In this document: positions 1-7,297 of the stretch, one piece after another | Position numbering within the stretch: the first letter of the stretch is position 1 | How the letters are laid out: the number at the start of each line of letters is the position of its first letter | From: CAZXVW01 sp964644025 | Lineage (GTDB): Bacteria; Acidobacteriota; Terriglobia; Bryobacterales; Bryobacteraceae | Reading direction: 5' to 3' | Length of the DNA stretch: 19,219 nucleotides | NCBI GenBank assembly: GCA_964644025.1 | Contig: CAZXVW010000065.1 | Location: forward strand, 1-19,219 | The notes under the pieces: model-generated | What the model was told of the DNA's origin: nothing | Seen by the model: only the letters and a program-made list of their open reading frames with translations | Database searches by the model: none | Position numbers and translations under genes: made by a program

Positions 1-48
1 GTCTAAAGGTCAGAGCCGGGATCCCGGCGCGAGGAAGAGGTTGAAACG

Positions 49-1677
49 ATGTCTGAGGAGAACAACAACATGCAGGCCGGTTGTCCCAAGGCAGTCCGGC
101 ACGGAGGGAGCAGCAGGGGCCCCGCCTGGCTGCGGTGGATGTTTCCTGTTGTCGGTGCGCTGTCGTTACTTTGGTTCCTCATCAGAGTGATTCCGAAGCC
201 TTCCAGAGCGGCTTACCCGTGCCAGAGAACGGCCGCGCCCTTGGCCGGCGGCTTTCTCCTCTGGGTGGCCGGGGCGCTTGGTTCCTTGTCGCTGTTTCGC
301 CGGGCAAGACGGCACTGGCAGCGATCGCAGGTGGTTCTGGCGGGCAGTTGCCTGATCGTGGCGGCGGTTTTGGGAGTCAGCGCCCTGCAGACGGTCAGCG
401 ATCGGCCGGCGATGGCGAAGGCCCCCGAGGCCAACCAGCCGATTGGCCAGGCGAAAGGCGTGATTCCGGGCCGGGTGGTCTGGGCACATGACGGCCGCGC
501 TACCAACTGGGACGGGCCGGGGGACGGACATTGGTGGGAAAAGGGTCATACGAACCAGGCAGTGGTGGACCGCATGATGTCCGACGCGATTCAGAATCTC
601 ACCGGTAAGACCAGCGACCGCGAAGCCTGGGACGCCCTGTTCCGGTACTTCAACCAGGCCCACGGCAATGGGGACACCGGATACAGCAAGGGAGAGAAGA
701 TCACGATCAAGGTGAACCTGGTAGGTTGCATCATCGGCCGAAACGTGGACCCCGTCACCTATGACATGCTGCGCCGGCCCGACTACATGAACACGTCGCC
801 GCAGGTGATGCTGGCCTTGCTGCGGCAACTGGTGAGGCAGGCCGGTGTGGATCAGCAAGACATTACCATTGGCGACCCGCTTGCCTTGTTCCCCAACCAG
901 TACTACGATCTGTTGCACGGCGAGTTTCCCAACGTTCACTACCTGGACCATGACGGCGGCAACGCCGCCCATCCGCGCAGGGGCGTGCGGTACTCTTCGG
1001 TCCCCGTGTATTGGAGTTCACGGCCAACGGGGAAGAAGCAGGACTACGTGCCGGTTTCCTATGCGGAAGCGAAGTACCTCATCAACCTGGCGAACCTGAA
1101 GAGTCACGTGAGCGCCGGCATTACGGTCTGCGCCAAGAACCACTACGGCTCGCTGATTCGCAGACCGCCCGACAAAGGCTATTTCGACCTGCATGGGAGT
1201 TTACCGAGGGAAATTCCGGGTTCCGGGCGCTACCGGGCGCTGGTGGATTTGATGGGGCACGCGCACATCGGCGGAAAGACCCTGCTGTACTTGATTGACG
1301 GTCTCTACGCCGGCGTGCATCCAAAGGACAGTTCTCCGCGGAAGTGGTCCAGCTCTCCTTTCAATGGCGATTGGACGTCCAGCCTGTTTGCTTCTCAGGA
1401 CCCGGTGGCGATCGATTCGGTGGCCTTCGATTTCCTCTGGACGGAATGGGACGATTACCCGCATATCTCGGGGACCGACGACTACTTGCACGAAGCGGCG
1501 CTGGCGGACAACCCGCCCTCAGGAACCTTCTACGACCCCAACCACCCCACAAACACGGTTCGCCTGGCAAGTCTGGGAGTCCACGAGCATTGGAACAATG
1601 CGCGGGATAAGCAATACAGCAGGAACCTGGGCCGGGGCGCCGGTATCGAACTGGTGCGGATCGGCGGCGCGCGATAG
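49..1677 (+). CDS. Membrane-anchored DUF362 domain protein
   Basis: This 542-residue protein has three hydrophobic segments near the N-terminus (about residues 28-47, 64-83 and 95-115), followed by a large soluble part. The soluble part carries DUF362-like stretches: KVNLV at 221-225, INLANLKSHVSAG at 345-357, AKNHYGS at 362-368 and DPVAIDSVAFDF at 451-462. DUF362 proteins have no settled reaction; some carry 4Fe-4S ferredoxin domains, but no cysteine cluster of that kind is visible here. The start is well supported: GAGGAAGAGG at 31-40 lies 8 bases before the ATG. The gene stands alone on its strand. The three-helix N-terminal part is unusual compared with DUF362 proteins that begin with a simple signal peptide, so an anchor with the catalytic part outside the cytoplasm is likely. 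Family call is firm; function is unknown. Confidence 0.85.
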   Translation: MSEENNNMQAGCPKAVRHGGSSRGPAWLRWMFPVVGALSLLWFLIRVIPKPSRAAYPCQRTAAPLAGGFLLWVAGALGSLSLFRRARRHWQRSQVVLAGSCLIVAAVLGVSALQTVSDRPAMAKAPEANQPIGQAKGVIPGRVVWAHDGRATNWDGPGDGHWWEKGHTNQAVVDRMMSDAIQNLTGKTSDREAWDALFRYFNQAHGNGDTGYSKGEKITIKVNLVGCIIGRNVDPVTYDMLRRPDYMNTSPQVMLALLRQLVRQAGVDQQDITIGDPLALFPNQYYDLLHGEFPNVHYLDHDGGNAAHPRRGVRYSSVPVYWSSRPTGKKQDYVPVSYAEAKYLINLANLKSHVSAGITVCAKNHYGSLIRRPPDKGYFDLHGSLPREIPGSGRYRALVDLMGHAHIGGKTLLYLIDGLYAGVHPKDSSPRKWSSSPFNGDWTSSLFASQDPVAIDSVAFDFLWTEWDDYPHISGTDDYLHEAALADNPPSGTFYDPNHPTNTVRLASLGVHEHWNNARDKQYSRNLGRGAGIELVRIGGAR

Positions 1678-1700
1678 CGGGGATTTCGGGGTGATGGCGA

Positions 1701-1716
1701 CGGCAGCGCGCTGCCG
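1701..1716. other. Perfect 16-bp palindrome after the DUF362 gene
   Basis: CGGCAGCGCGCTGCCG reads the same on both strands and could form a GC-rich hairpin. It lies 24 bases past the DUF362 stop and 57 bases beyond the CCA end of the convergent tRNA-Pro, so a termination role for either unit is possible. No T-tract follows on either strand, so it is not a canonical intrinsic terminator. Confidence 0.3.
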
Positions 1717-1772
1717 CCTACCGGGGCCAGGAAGGCCTCAGGCATGCGTGCGGAAGTGCGTAACAAGGAGGG

Positions 1773-1851
<79 letters not shown>

Positions 1852-1862
1852 AGTTCCCTAAT

Positions 1863-1893
1863 AGTTTAGCAGGTTGCCGCAGCGGCGTGGCAA
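1863..1893 (-). promoter_or_regulatory. Possible promoter for tRNA-Pro
   Basis: On the minus strand TTGCCA (1893-1888) is followed after 19 bases by TAAACT (1868-1863), which ends 11 bases before the tRNA 5' end. The boxes are plausible for a housekeeping sigma factor, but the spacer is longer than the usual 17. The same stretch contains the inverted repeat GTTGCC/GGCAAC (1873-1878 and 1889-1894), which could instead be a 3' hairpin of the upstream small gene. Confidence 0.35.
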
Positions 1894-1912
1894 CCGCTTC
1901 GCGCAGGGTTGC

Positions 1913-2158
1913 TCAGTCGAGCGGCACGAGCTTGGAGAACTCGAATTTGAACGGATCGAGCCCACGGGCGGTGAGCTGGCGGGCGCACTCGCCGACAGAA
2001 TCGCCGACGGCCTGGATGTTCCTTAACGGCGTTGTCTGCGGCGAGTAGATCTCCAGGGCTACCCATTTGCCGGTGAGGGCGGCGCGTTCCTGGTAATTGA
2101 GCCGGTCGATCTCCCGGCCTACCAGTTGCTTCACATCGATTGCAGTGAATACTGACAT
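1913..2158 (-). CDS. Small hypothetical protein (81 aa)
   Basis: The protein starts MSVFTAIDVKQLVGREID and ends KFEFSKLVPLD. It is soluble, with no signal peptide or membrane segment. The central part GKWVALE, followed by a stretch with many small and acidic residues, weakly resembles the small DUF5678-type domain, but I cannot confirm this. A longer frame opens upstream at 2392, but its extra 78 residues run through the degenerate repeat at 2237-2306 and look non-coding, so I chose the ATG at 2158. No good Shine-Dalgarno precedes it. The tRNA-Pro lies 61 bases downstream on the same strand. The composition and charge pattern look like a real protein; the function is unknown. Confidence 0.6.
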   Translation of the reverse strand: MSVFTAIDVKQLVGREIDRLNYQERAALTGKWVALEIYSPQTTPLRNIQAVGDSVGECARQLTARGLDPFKFEFSKLVPLD

Positions 2159-2236
2159 GACAGAAGAAAGATTGTAGCGCAAGCGTGAGGTGGCGGGCGG
2201 GCCAGCGGTGGATCGGAGCCGGCAGTCCGTATTTTC

Positions 2237-2306
2237 TGGTCTCTGGTCGTTGGTCCATAGCCGCCAGTCCCTGGCCGGGGGTTCTTGGCCGCCGGTCAGT
2301 GGGAAG
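2237..2306. repeat. Degenerate 7-bp tandem repeat, TGGTCNN type (array 1)
   Basis: Read in steps of seven: TGGTCTC, TGGTCGT, TGGTCCA, TAGCCGC, CAGTCCC, TGGCCGG, GGGTTCT, TGGCCGC, CGGTCAG, TGGGAAG. The first three units fit TGGTCNN well and the rest decay. CAGTCCG at 2223-2229 may be another decayed unit in phase. The array lies between the divergent starts at 2158 (-) and 2416 (+). The same unit appears in a better-kept array at 8537-8641. No function is visible. Confidence 0.65.
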
Positions 2307-2415
2307 CAGAAGGCAAGAGAGGGACAGCCCGCCTGGGGAATCCGGGACATTGGGGAGTGCCGGAGATTGGGGGAAGGGGTACTATGGTTCAAACCGGACC
2401 CGAAAGGATGAAATC

Positions 2416-3165
2416 ATGAGCAGTCCTTTCCCTACGTTTCCCGGCGAGCAGCGCCCGCCGATGAGTGAACCCGGCCGGCTAACCGGCATCTTCTGGGAAC
2501 CGAAACCCGTTTTCGAGGAGCTGGCCGCGCGGCCTCGGTGGTGGGTGCCCGTGCTGCTGATCACCTGCCTGACGCTGGTCTTCGTGTTTTCGTTCTCGCG
2601 CATTGTGGGCTGGGACACGTTTCTGCAGCAAGAGGTGCAGAATAACTCCCGGTTGCAACAGCTCTCCCTCCAGCAGCAACAACAGATCGTCCAGCAGCAG
2701 AGCCGGGTGGTGGGTGTGGTCAGCTACGTCGGCGGTGCGGTGGGGACGGTAGTGAGCCTGCTCGTGGTGGCCGGCGCTCTCTTGTTGATGTTCCGGATGG
2801 CCGGCGCCACGGAGCTGAGCTTCCGGCAAGCGTTCAGCATCACCAGCTACTCCTGGTTACCGTTCGGTCTGTACCAGGTACTGGCCCTGGTGGTGCTACA
2901 GTTCACGAGGCCGACGGACTTCAACCTGAAGAACCCGCTGCCGTTCAACGCGGGCTGGTTCCTGGATCCTGCGAGGACGCCGGCCTGGCTGGTGAGCCTT
3001 GGCTCGTCGCTCGACCTGTTCTCCTTCTGGGTGATGGCGCTGGCGGCGCTGGGCTTCTCGGTGGCGGCGCGCAAGATTCGCTACGGGAAGGCGTTCGCGC
3101 TGGTGATTTCGGTCTGGGTGGTGTACGTGGCGCTCAAGACCGGCTGGGCGGCGCTGTTCGGCTAG
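2416..3165 (+). CDS. Yip1-like multi-pass membrane protein (249 aa)
   Basis: This is an integral membrane protein with hydrophobic segments at about 43-60, 99-127, 148-163, 198-215 and 226-247. The N-terminal cytoplasmic stretch RLTGIFWEPKPVFEELAARP, followed by WWVP, is characteristic of bacterial Yip1-family proteins, whose biochemical role is unknown. Residues 71-96 form a glutamine-rich extramembrane segment including five consecutive Q. The frame is open from 2185, but the first 77 codons cross the heptamer array. The ATG at 2416 has AAAGGA at 2404-2409 six bases before it, so I use that start. TACTAT at 2380-2385 is a weak candidate -10 with no matching -35. The stop codon shares the CTAG at 3162-3165 with the convergent neighbour. 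Confidence 0.8.
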   Translation: MSSPFPTFPGEQRPPMSEPGRLTGIFWEPKPVFEELAARPRWWVPVLLITCLTLVFVFSFSRIVGWDTFLQQEVQNNSRLQQLSLQQQQQIVQQQSRVVGVVSYVGGAVGTVVSLLVVAGALLLMFRMAGATELSFRQAFSITSYSWLPFGLYQVLALVVLQFTRPTDFNLKNPLPFNAGWFLDPARTPAWLVSLGSSLDLFSFWVMALAALGFSVAARKIRYGKAFALVISVWVVYVALKTGWAALFG

Positions 3166-5132
3166 CGGGCCTGCTTCCGGAAGCCGATGCCGGTCAGGAT
3201 GACACCCAGGCGCCGGGTGTCGCCCGGCGGGGAGAAGACGCGATCGACACTGATGCTGACAGTGGCGCTTTCTCCCTTCACGGTCACCGGGGCTTTCGAG
3301 ATCAATGTATAGCTGCCGGGAGACGGGAAACGCTCAGCGGCTACGGTGATGCCGTCCACCGTGACGGTGACTTCGCGGGCCGGTGTCTGCTCAGGGATGT
3401 AAAGGGAAGCCTGGACGGGGAGCGGTTCGGCCGGGGCCTTCAAGAGCACGACGGCGCGCCGGCCCATCCAGCGCCAGGCGCCGCTCTCAAGCTGGTAGAT
3501 GCCGCTAACGATCTGGTGTTCGGCTTCCGGGGCGTTCATGGGAAGGTATGAGAGCACCGGCGGTTGGGCGATGACCATCTGGGCAGTGACTTCGTCGAGA
3601 GGGCCACGGACGATATCAAACGGGCGGTAGCCCTGCGTTACGGTCGAGTAAGCCGAGCGGGCGCCGAGGCCGATGATGCGGAACGGGAGCCAGGGCGTGA
3701 CGCGGCGGGAAGCGAACGGGGCAAGGCGGCCGCCGCCGGTCGAAAAGGAAATCGGGAAGCAAACCCTGCTGGTGAGGACCGCGTCGCCGGGCTGGACCGG
3801 CCGGCTTCGCTCGAGCGGCAGCCCGCCGGCGGCCTCGGCATAGAAGCGCAGGCCCCACTCGGCGTTGACCCAGACGCGACGCTGCTGGAACTGGTCTCCG
3901 AGGCTGGCGACGAACCGGCGGTAGGCGTCCCAGTGCTGGTAGTTCACCAGGCTGAGCGAGAGGCCGAGCAACAGCGCGAGGGCAAAGCCCGCCGCCAGCC
4001 ACGCCCGGCGCTCCTGGAGTTGCCGAGTCACCAGCAGGGCGACCGGCGCCGCGATCGGCAACAGGTAGCGCGCCGATCCGGCGAAAAACAAGGCCAGCGC
4101 CGCGGCGAAAAACAGGACCACCCAGGCAGCCAGGAAGAAGCTATCCTTGTCGTCCCACCGTTTGAGCGCCGCCAGGCACCAGAGCACGACGAGCAGCCCA
4201 ATGCCGTAGCTTGCCCAGAACAGCGGGCTCGCGTCCAGCCACACGGCCCCGGCGCCGGCGGCGGCCAGGACCACCGCCCAAACCCAGCGGGGAACGCGGC
4301 GGAAGGCGGCGAGCGCCAACAGCGGAAACACCAGCCAGCCGGCGTGGACGGTGAGCGCCACGGCGTTATCGAGCTTGTTGGCCGCCGCCTGCAACCCGTA
4401 GCTTTTGAAATAGCCGGCCAGGACGCCGGCCGGAAGGACGCCCCCGGTAAGGCGCTCGAAGAGCTGCCAGGCGGCCAGCACCGCGGCCGGAGCCGCCAAA
4501 ACCGCCCAGCCCGGCCACCAGGTGCGCCGATGCAGCAGGAGATAGCAGCCCAGGATGGGAATCAGCACGACGGCTTGATAGGCCGCCAGCGAGGCCAGCG
4601 TGAGCGCAACGGCGGCGGCCGCCAGCCAGGAAAAGGAGCGCCGGTCGGCGGCAGTGACGAATAGAGCCACCGAGGCCAGCCAGAAGGCGAGGAACGGCAC
4701 GTCGGATTCGAGCGAGTTGCCGTTGACCACGAACGCCGGCGTCGCCAAGAACAGCAGCGTCGCCCAGAGCGGCGCGGGCGAGAAGCGGCTCGCCAGGCGC
4801 CACATTGCCAGGGCGGCAATCAATGAGAACAGGATGTAGGCGGCGTGGAACGGGATCTCGTAGACGTCACCGAACAGAGCCAGCAGACCGGCCAGCATCC
4901 ACATGTTGAGCGGCGGGTGCGGATGGCCCCGCACGTCCACCTTCTGGCCGGAGAAAACGTAGTGGAAGTGAGTGGGATGGAGCGGGTCCACCTGGGCGTG
5001 CATCGCCCCGGCCAGGTAGTAGTAATCATCACCCTGGACGGCCTGGTTGAGAAACGGCAGGCGGAGCAATCCGACCAGAAGTAGAATGAGAAGCAACTGC
5101 TGGTACGTTCGTGTTTGTTCGGGCGCCTCCAA
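3162..5132 (-). CDS. GT39/ArnT-like polytopic glycosyltransferase
   Basis: A polytopic protein of about 656 residues whose first 390 or so residues are a run of hydrophobic helices, followed by a soluble region of about 265 residues. The first extramembrane loop has the paired acidic residues QGDDYYYLAGA (D35-D36 from the chosen start), matching the DE/DD motif of GT-C glycosyltransferases that take sugars from polyprenyl-phosphate donors. HPHPPLNMW follows and also fits the PMT/GT39 pattern. The soluble tail ends with SPPGDTRRLGVILTGIGF, a motif seen near the end of membrane-linked glycan proteins. No ATG is available except one at 5303, whose extra 57 residues look non-coding and overlap the DUF2892 gene start. 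TTG at 5132 is therefore the best guess, with TTG at 5096 (12 codons on) as the alternative. The acceptor substrate is unknown. Confidence 0.75.
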   Translation of the reverse strand: MEAPEQTRTYQQLLLILLLVGLLRLPFLNQAVQGDDYYYLAGAMHAQVDPLHPTHFHYVFSGQKVDVRGHPHPPLNMWMLAGLLALFGDVYEIPFHAAYILFSLIAALAMWRLASRFSPAPLWATLLFLATPAFVVNGNSLESDVPFLAFWLASVALFVTAADRRSFSWLAAAAVALTLASLAAYQAVVLIPILGCYLLLHRRTWWPGWAVLAAPAAVLAAWQLFERLTGGVLPAGVLAGYFKSYGLQAAANKLDNAVALTVHAGWLVFPLLALAAFRRVPRWVWAVVLAAAGAGAVWLDASPLFWASYGIGLLVVLWCLAALKRWDDKDSFFLAAWVVLFFAAALALFFAGSARYLLPIAAPVALLVTRQLQERRAWLAAGFALALLLGLSLSLVNYQHWDAYRRFVASLGDQFQQRRVWVNAEWGLRFYAEAAGGLPLERSRPVQPGDAVLTSRVCFPISFSTGGGRLAPFASRRVTPWLPFRIIGLGARSAYSTVTQGYRPFDIVRGPLDEVTAQMVIAQPPVLSYLPMNAPEAEHQIVSGIYQLESGAWRWMGRRAVVLLKAPAEPLPVQASLYIPEQTPAREVTVTVDGITVAAERFPSPGSYTLISKAPVTVKGESATVSISVDRVFSPPGDTRRLGVILTGIGFRKQAR

Positions 5133-5233
5133 CCCGTCGATTCTACCGGAAGCCGCGGGTGAGGGTGGTGGCCGGCGCTGCGCAGCGATCGCCGGGGGAT
5201 GATGCGATTTCCCCGGACCGCGAGGCGAGGTTC

Positions 5234-5239
5234 TATAAT
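5234..5239 (+). promoter_or_regulatory. Candidate -10 box for the DUF2892 gene
   Basis: An exact TATAAT lies 48 bases before the ATG at 5288, in an otherwise very GC-rich stretch. At the expected spacing the -35 region is only CCCCGG (17 bases) or TTCCCC (19 bases), so the -35 is poor. Transcription from here would give a leader of about 40 bases carrying the palindrome at 5258-5271. Confidence 0.55.
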
Positions 5240-5257
5240 GGCGGCAACCGGTACCCG

Positions 5258-5271
5258 GGAAGCCGGCTTCC
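5258..5271 (+). other. Palindrome next to the DUF2892 Shine-Dalgarno
   Basis: GGAAGCCGGCTTCC is a perfect 14-bp palindrome that could form a 5-bp stem with a CCGG loop in the leader. It directly abuts the strong Shine-Dalgarno GGAAGGAGG at 5272-5280. The CTTCC arm could pair either with the upstream GGAAG or, less easily, with the adjacent Shine-Dalgarno copy of GGAAG. Whether this affects translation cannot be judged from sequence. Confidence 0.35.
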
Positions 5272-5287
5272 GGAAGGAGGAAATCGA

Positions 5288-5521
5288 ATGAGCGGAACAT
5301 CACGGAAGAATGAAGGAACCATTGACCGGATCGCGCGGATCCTCATCGGCGTCATCCTGCTAAGCCTGGTATGGGTAGGCCCGCAGACGCCGTGGGGATT
5401 CATCGGCCTGCTACCGCTGATCACCGGGATCATCGGGTGGTGCCCGTGTTACACGGTGCTGAAGATCTCCACGTGCCGCGCAACGGGCGGAGAAGCTGAG
5501 ACGGACAAGCCCGGCTCCTGA
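5288..5521 (+). CDS. DUF2892 (YgaP-like) small membrane protein
   Basis: A 77-residue protein with the DUF2892 pattern: an N-terminal NEGTIDRIARILIG, a hydrophobic segment at about 16-31, a second at about 37-51, and the cysteine-containing end GWCPCYTVLKISTC (C52, C54, C63). The family is the membrane part found in YgaP-type proteins, where it is often fused to or beside a rhodanese domain; no rhodanese is present here. GGAAGGAGG lies 7 bases before the ATG, which fixes the start, although the frame is open from 5111. It is transcribed divergently from the GT39-like gene and converges with the sulfatase 67 bases downstream. The cytoplasmic tail after C63 is short and polar. The role is unknown. 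Confidence 0.88.
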   Translation: MSGTSRKNEGTIDRIARILIGVILLSLVWVGPQTPWGFIGLLPLITGIIGWCPCYTVLKISTCRATGGEAETDKPGS

Positions 5522-5544
5522 GTCCGGAAAAGCAGTCCTGAGTG

Positions 5545-5575
5545 GCCCGGCCGGGCGCGGGCTGGGCTGGCGCCC
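5545..5575. terminator. GC-rich hairpins between convergent genes
   Basis: The 67-base gap between the DUF2892 stop and the sulfatase stop holds a perfect palindrome GCCCGGCCGGGC (5545-5556) and an overlapping inverted repeat GGGCGC (5553-5558) / GCGCCC (5570-5575). Position between two convergent stops suits a bidirectional transcription stop. Neither strand has a T-tract, so intrinsic termination is unproven. Confidence 0.25.
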
Positions 5576-5588
5576 ATTGGCCGCCGGC

Positions 5589-6935
5589 TCAGGGCTTCAT
5601 CGGGAATTCTTTCGACTCAGTGCGGCAAGTTTCGAAATACTGTTTGAACTTGCGGACGAGGTCGGGGCGCCGAGCAGCGAGATTGGTCGTCTCGCCGACG
5701 TCGCTGGCCAGGTCATACAGTTCGATGGGCGCGCCCAGCTTCGGGCAGACCGCTTTCCAGTTTCGCCAGCGGGCCGCGTGCTCGCCGTGTCGCGTGGGGT
5801 ACTCCCAGTAAAGGAACCGGTCCGCCAGATCTTGCTGTTTGCCGAGCAGGGTGGGCAGCACGCTGACGCCGTCCAGGTTCGCGGGCGGATCGATGCCGGC
5901 GATTGCTGCGGCGGTGGGCAGGAAGTCGGCGAAATACCAGACGGCGGTCTGGTCGAGCTTGCCCGCCGGGATGTGGCCGGGCCAGCGGACGATCATGGGC
6001 ACCCGGATGCCACCCTCGTAAACGCTCCCCTTGTAGTCCCGGAACGGACCGGTGCCGCGGAACATGGCGGCGATATCCTGCGGCGCACCGTTGTCGCTGG
6101 TGAAGAAGACGACGGTGTTGTCAGCGAGGTGGAGTTCATCAAGCAGGTCAAGGATTCTGCCGATGTCGCGATCCATCCGGGTCTCCATCGCCGCCACCGC
6201 CTTTTTCTCCTCGGGCCAGGGTTTATTCTGATAAGGCCCGAGGCTGGGGACCTCGAAGGCGGCGTGCGGAATTGTGTAGGGCACGTAGAGGAAGAAGGGT
6301 TCGTTTGCGTGGCGGCGGATGAAGTTGAGCGCGAAGCCGGTGAACAGGTCATGGGTGTACTGGGTCTTCTCGCCGTTCTGGTTGCCGGTGAGGTCAAAGC
6401 GGGCTTCGTTCAGCCAGATGAAGGTGGGGTAGTAGGTGTGCGCCCGCCGCTGGTTGAGGTAACCGAACCACTCGTCGAAACCCTGCTGGTTGGGTGTGCC
6501 GGGGGTGTTGGGTTCGCCGAGTCCCCACTTGCCGGTGATGCCGGTCACATAGCCGGCCTTCTTGAGCAGTTCGGCCACGGTCAAGTCTTCGGCGCGCAAG
6601 GGAATGCGATGCTCGGCCCCGCCGACGCCGACCACGCCCCCGAAGGCGCCGAAATTGCCGCGGACGGTGGTGTGGCCGGTGTGAAGGCCGGTCATGAGGA
6701 CGTTGCGCGAGGGCGCGCAGACCGGGTGGCCGGCGTAGACCTGGGTGAAGCGAAGGCCTTGTCCGGCCAGGCGGTCGATGTTGGGGGTGTGAATGAGTTG
6801 GTTGCCGTAGACGCCGGCGTCGGCGTAGCCCATGTCATCAGCCATGATGAAGATGATATTCGGGTGTGATGCGGCGTGGAGTGCCCCTCCGGCAAACAAC
6901 GTCAGCAGGCAGGAGAAGGAGAGTAAACGTTTCAT
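5589..6935 (-). CDS. Secreted sulfatase (Cys-type, formylglycine-dependent family)
   Basis: A 448-residue sulfatase that should hydrolyse sulfate esters after export. Residues 1-21 are a Sec signal peptide ending LHAAS. Metal-binding D33-D34 lie in IIFIMADDMGYADAG. The sulfatase signature C73-A-P-S-R77 is followed by TGLHTGH; C73 is the residue converted to formylglycine. TGKWGLG (K136), IPHAAF (H224), DN (281-282) and YKGSVYEGGIRVP (299-313, K302) complete the active site. The length is normal and no domain is missing. GGAG precedes the ATG by 7 bases on the minus strand. No formylglycine-generating enzyme or anaerobic maturase is in this window, so maturation must come from elsewhere. The substrate is not evident; organisms of this type usually use such enzymes on sulfated polysaccharides. 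Confidence 0.95.
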   Translation of the reverse strand: MKRLLSFSCLLTLFAGGALHAASHPNIIFIMADDMGYADAGVYGNQLIHTPNIDRLAGQGLRFTQVYAGHPVCAPSRNVLMTGLHTGHTTVRGNFGAFGGVVGVGGAEHRIPLRAEDLTVAELLKKAGYVTGITGKWGLGEPNTPGTPNQQGFDEWFGYLNQRRAHTYYPTFIWLNEARFDLTGNQNGEKTQYTHDLFTGFALNFIRRHANEPFFLYVPYTIPHAAFEVPSLGPYQNKPWPEEKKAVAAMETRMDRDIGRILDLLDELHLADNTVVFFTSDNGAPQDIAAMFRGTGPFRDYKGSVYEGGIRVPMIVRWPGHIPAGKLDQTAVWYFADFLPTAAAIAGIDPPANLDGVSVLPTLLGKQQDLADRFLYWEYPTRHGEHAARWRNWKAVCPKLGAPIELYDLASDVGETTNLAARRPDLVRKFKQYFETCRTESKEFPMKP

Positions 6936-7297
6936 AATGATCTCCGCAGCAAATTGTTCTCGTAGATCTGCAATACCAGTTCCGCGCCGAGGCGGCCGGG
7001 AGCGCCCGGATCAATCCGGTGTTTCCAGCAAGCGCTGCCGGGCTCATGCGGCCCCGGCGCATGCCGTCCCGGAGGGTCATTTTACCGCGGCCAGGGGCGC
7101 GACCACCGCACTGATTCATGCCGGCGAGGCTGACGCGAAGGGCAGCCGATGGGAGGAACCCCATTCCTGGCGCCGGAAAAGAGGGATCTAGCAGCAGCCC
7201 TTAGATTACACCTTCTCACTCTGGAGTGATAGCCCCCCGCTGCCGATAGAGAGATCAGGTAACGTTTGGGCGGCCGGAACAACCGAGGGAGAGGTCG
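6936..7297. other. Intergenic stretch between divergent sulfatase and CpaE-like genes
   Basis: This 362-base gap must hold the promoters for both flanking genes. The short open frames crossing it lack ribosome-binding sites and sensible composition, so I see no gene. It includes TCACTC TG GAGTGA at 7216-7229, a 6-bp inverted repeat with a 2-base centre, which could be a regulator site for the gene at 7298. No convincing -35/-10 pair was found on either strand. Confidence 0.5.

Noticed and set aside
2185..2415. Extended N-terminus of the Yip1-like protein
   Set aside because: The 77 extra codons translate the decayed heptamer array, and the ATG at 2416 has its own Shine-Dalgarno.
3564..4664. 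366-codon open frame opposite the GT39-like gene
   Set aside because: The product is highly charged low-complexity sequence, while the minus strand shows the regular hydrophobic helices of a GT-C enzyme.
5577..6869. 430-codon open frame on the plus strand across the sulfatase gene
   Set aside because: It is antisense to a sulfatase with all catalytic motifs. Long antisense frames are expected in GC-rich coding DNA, and its translation has low-complexity Gly/Val/Glu runs and no family match.
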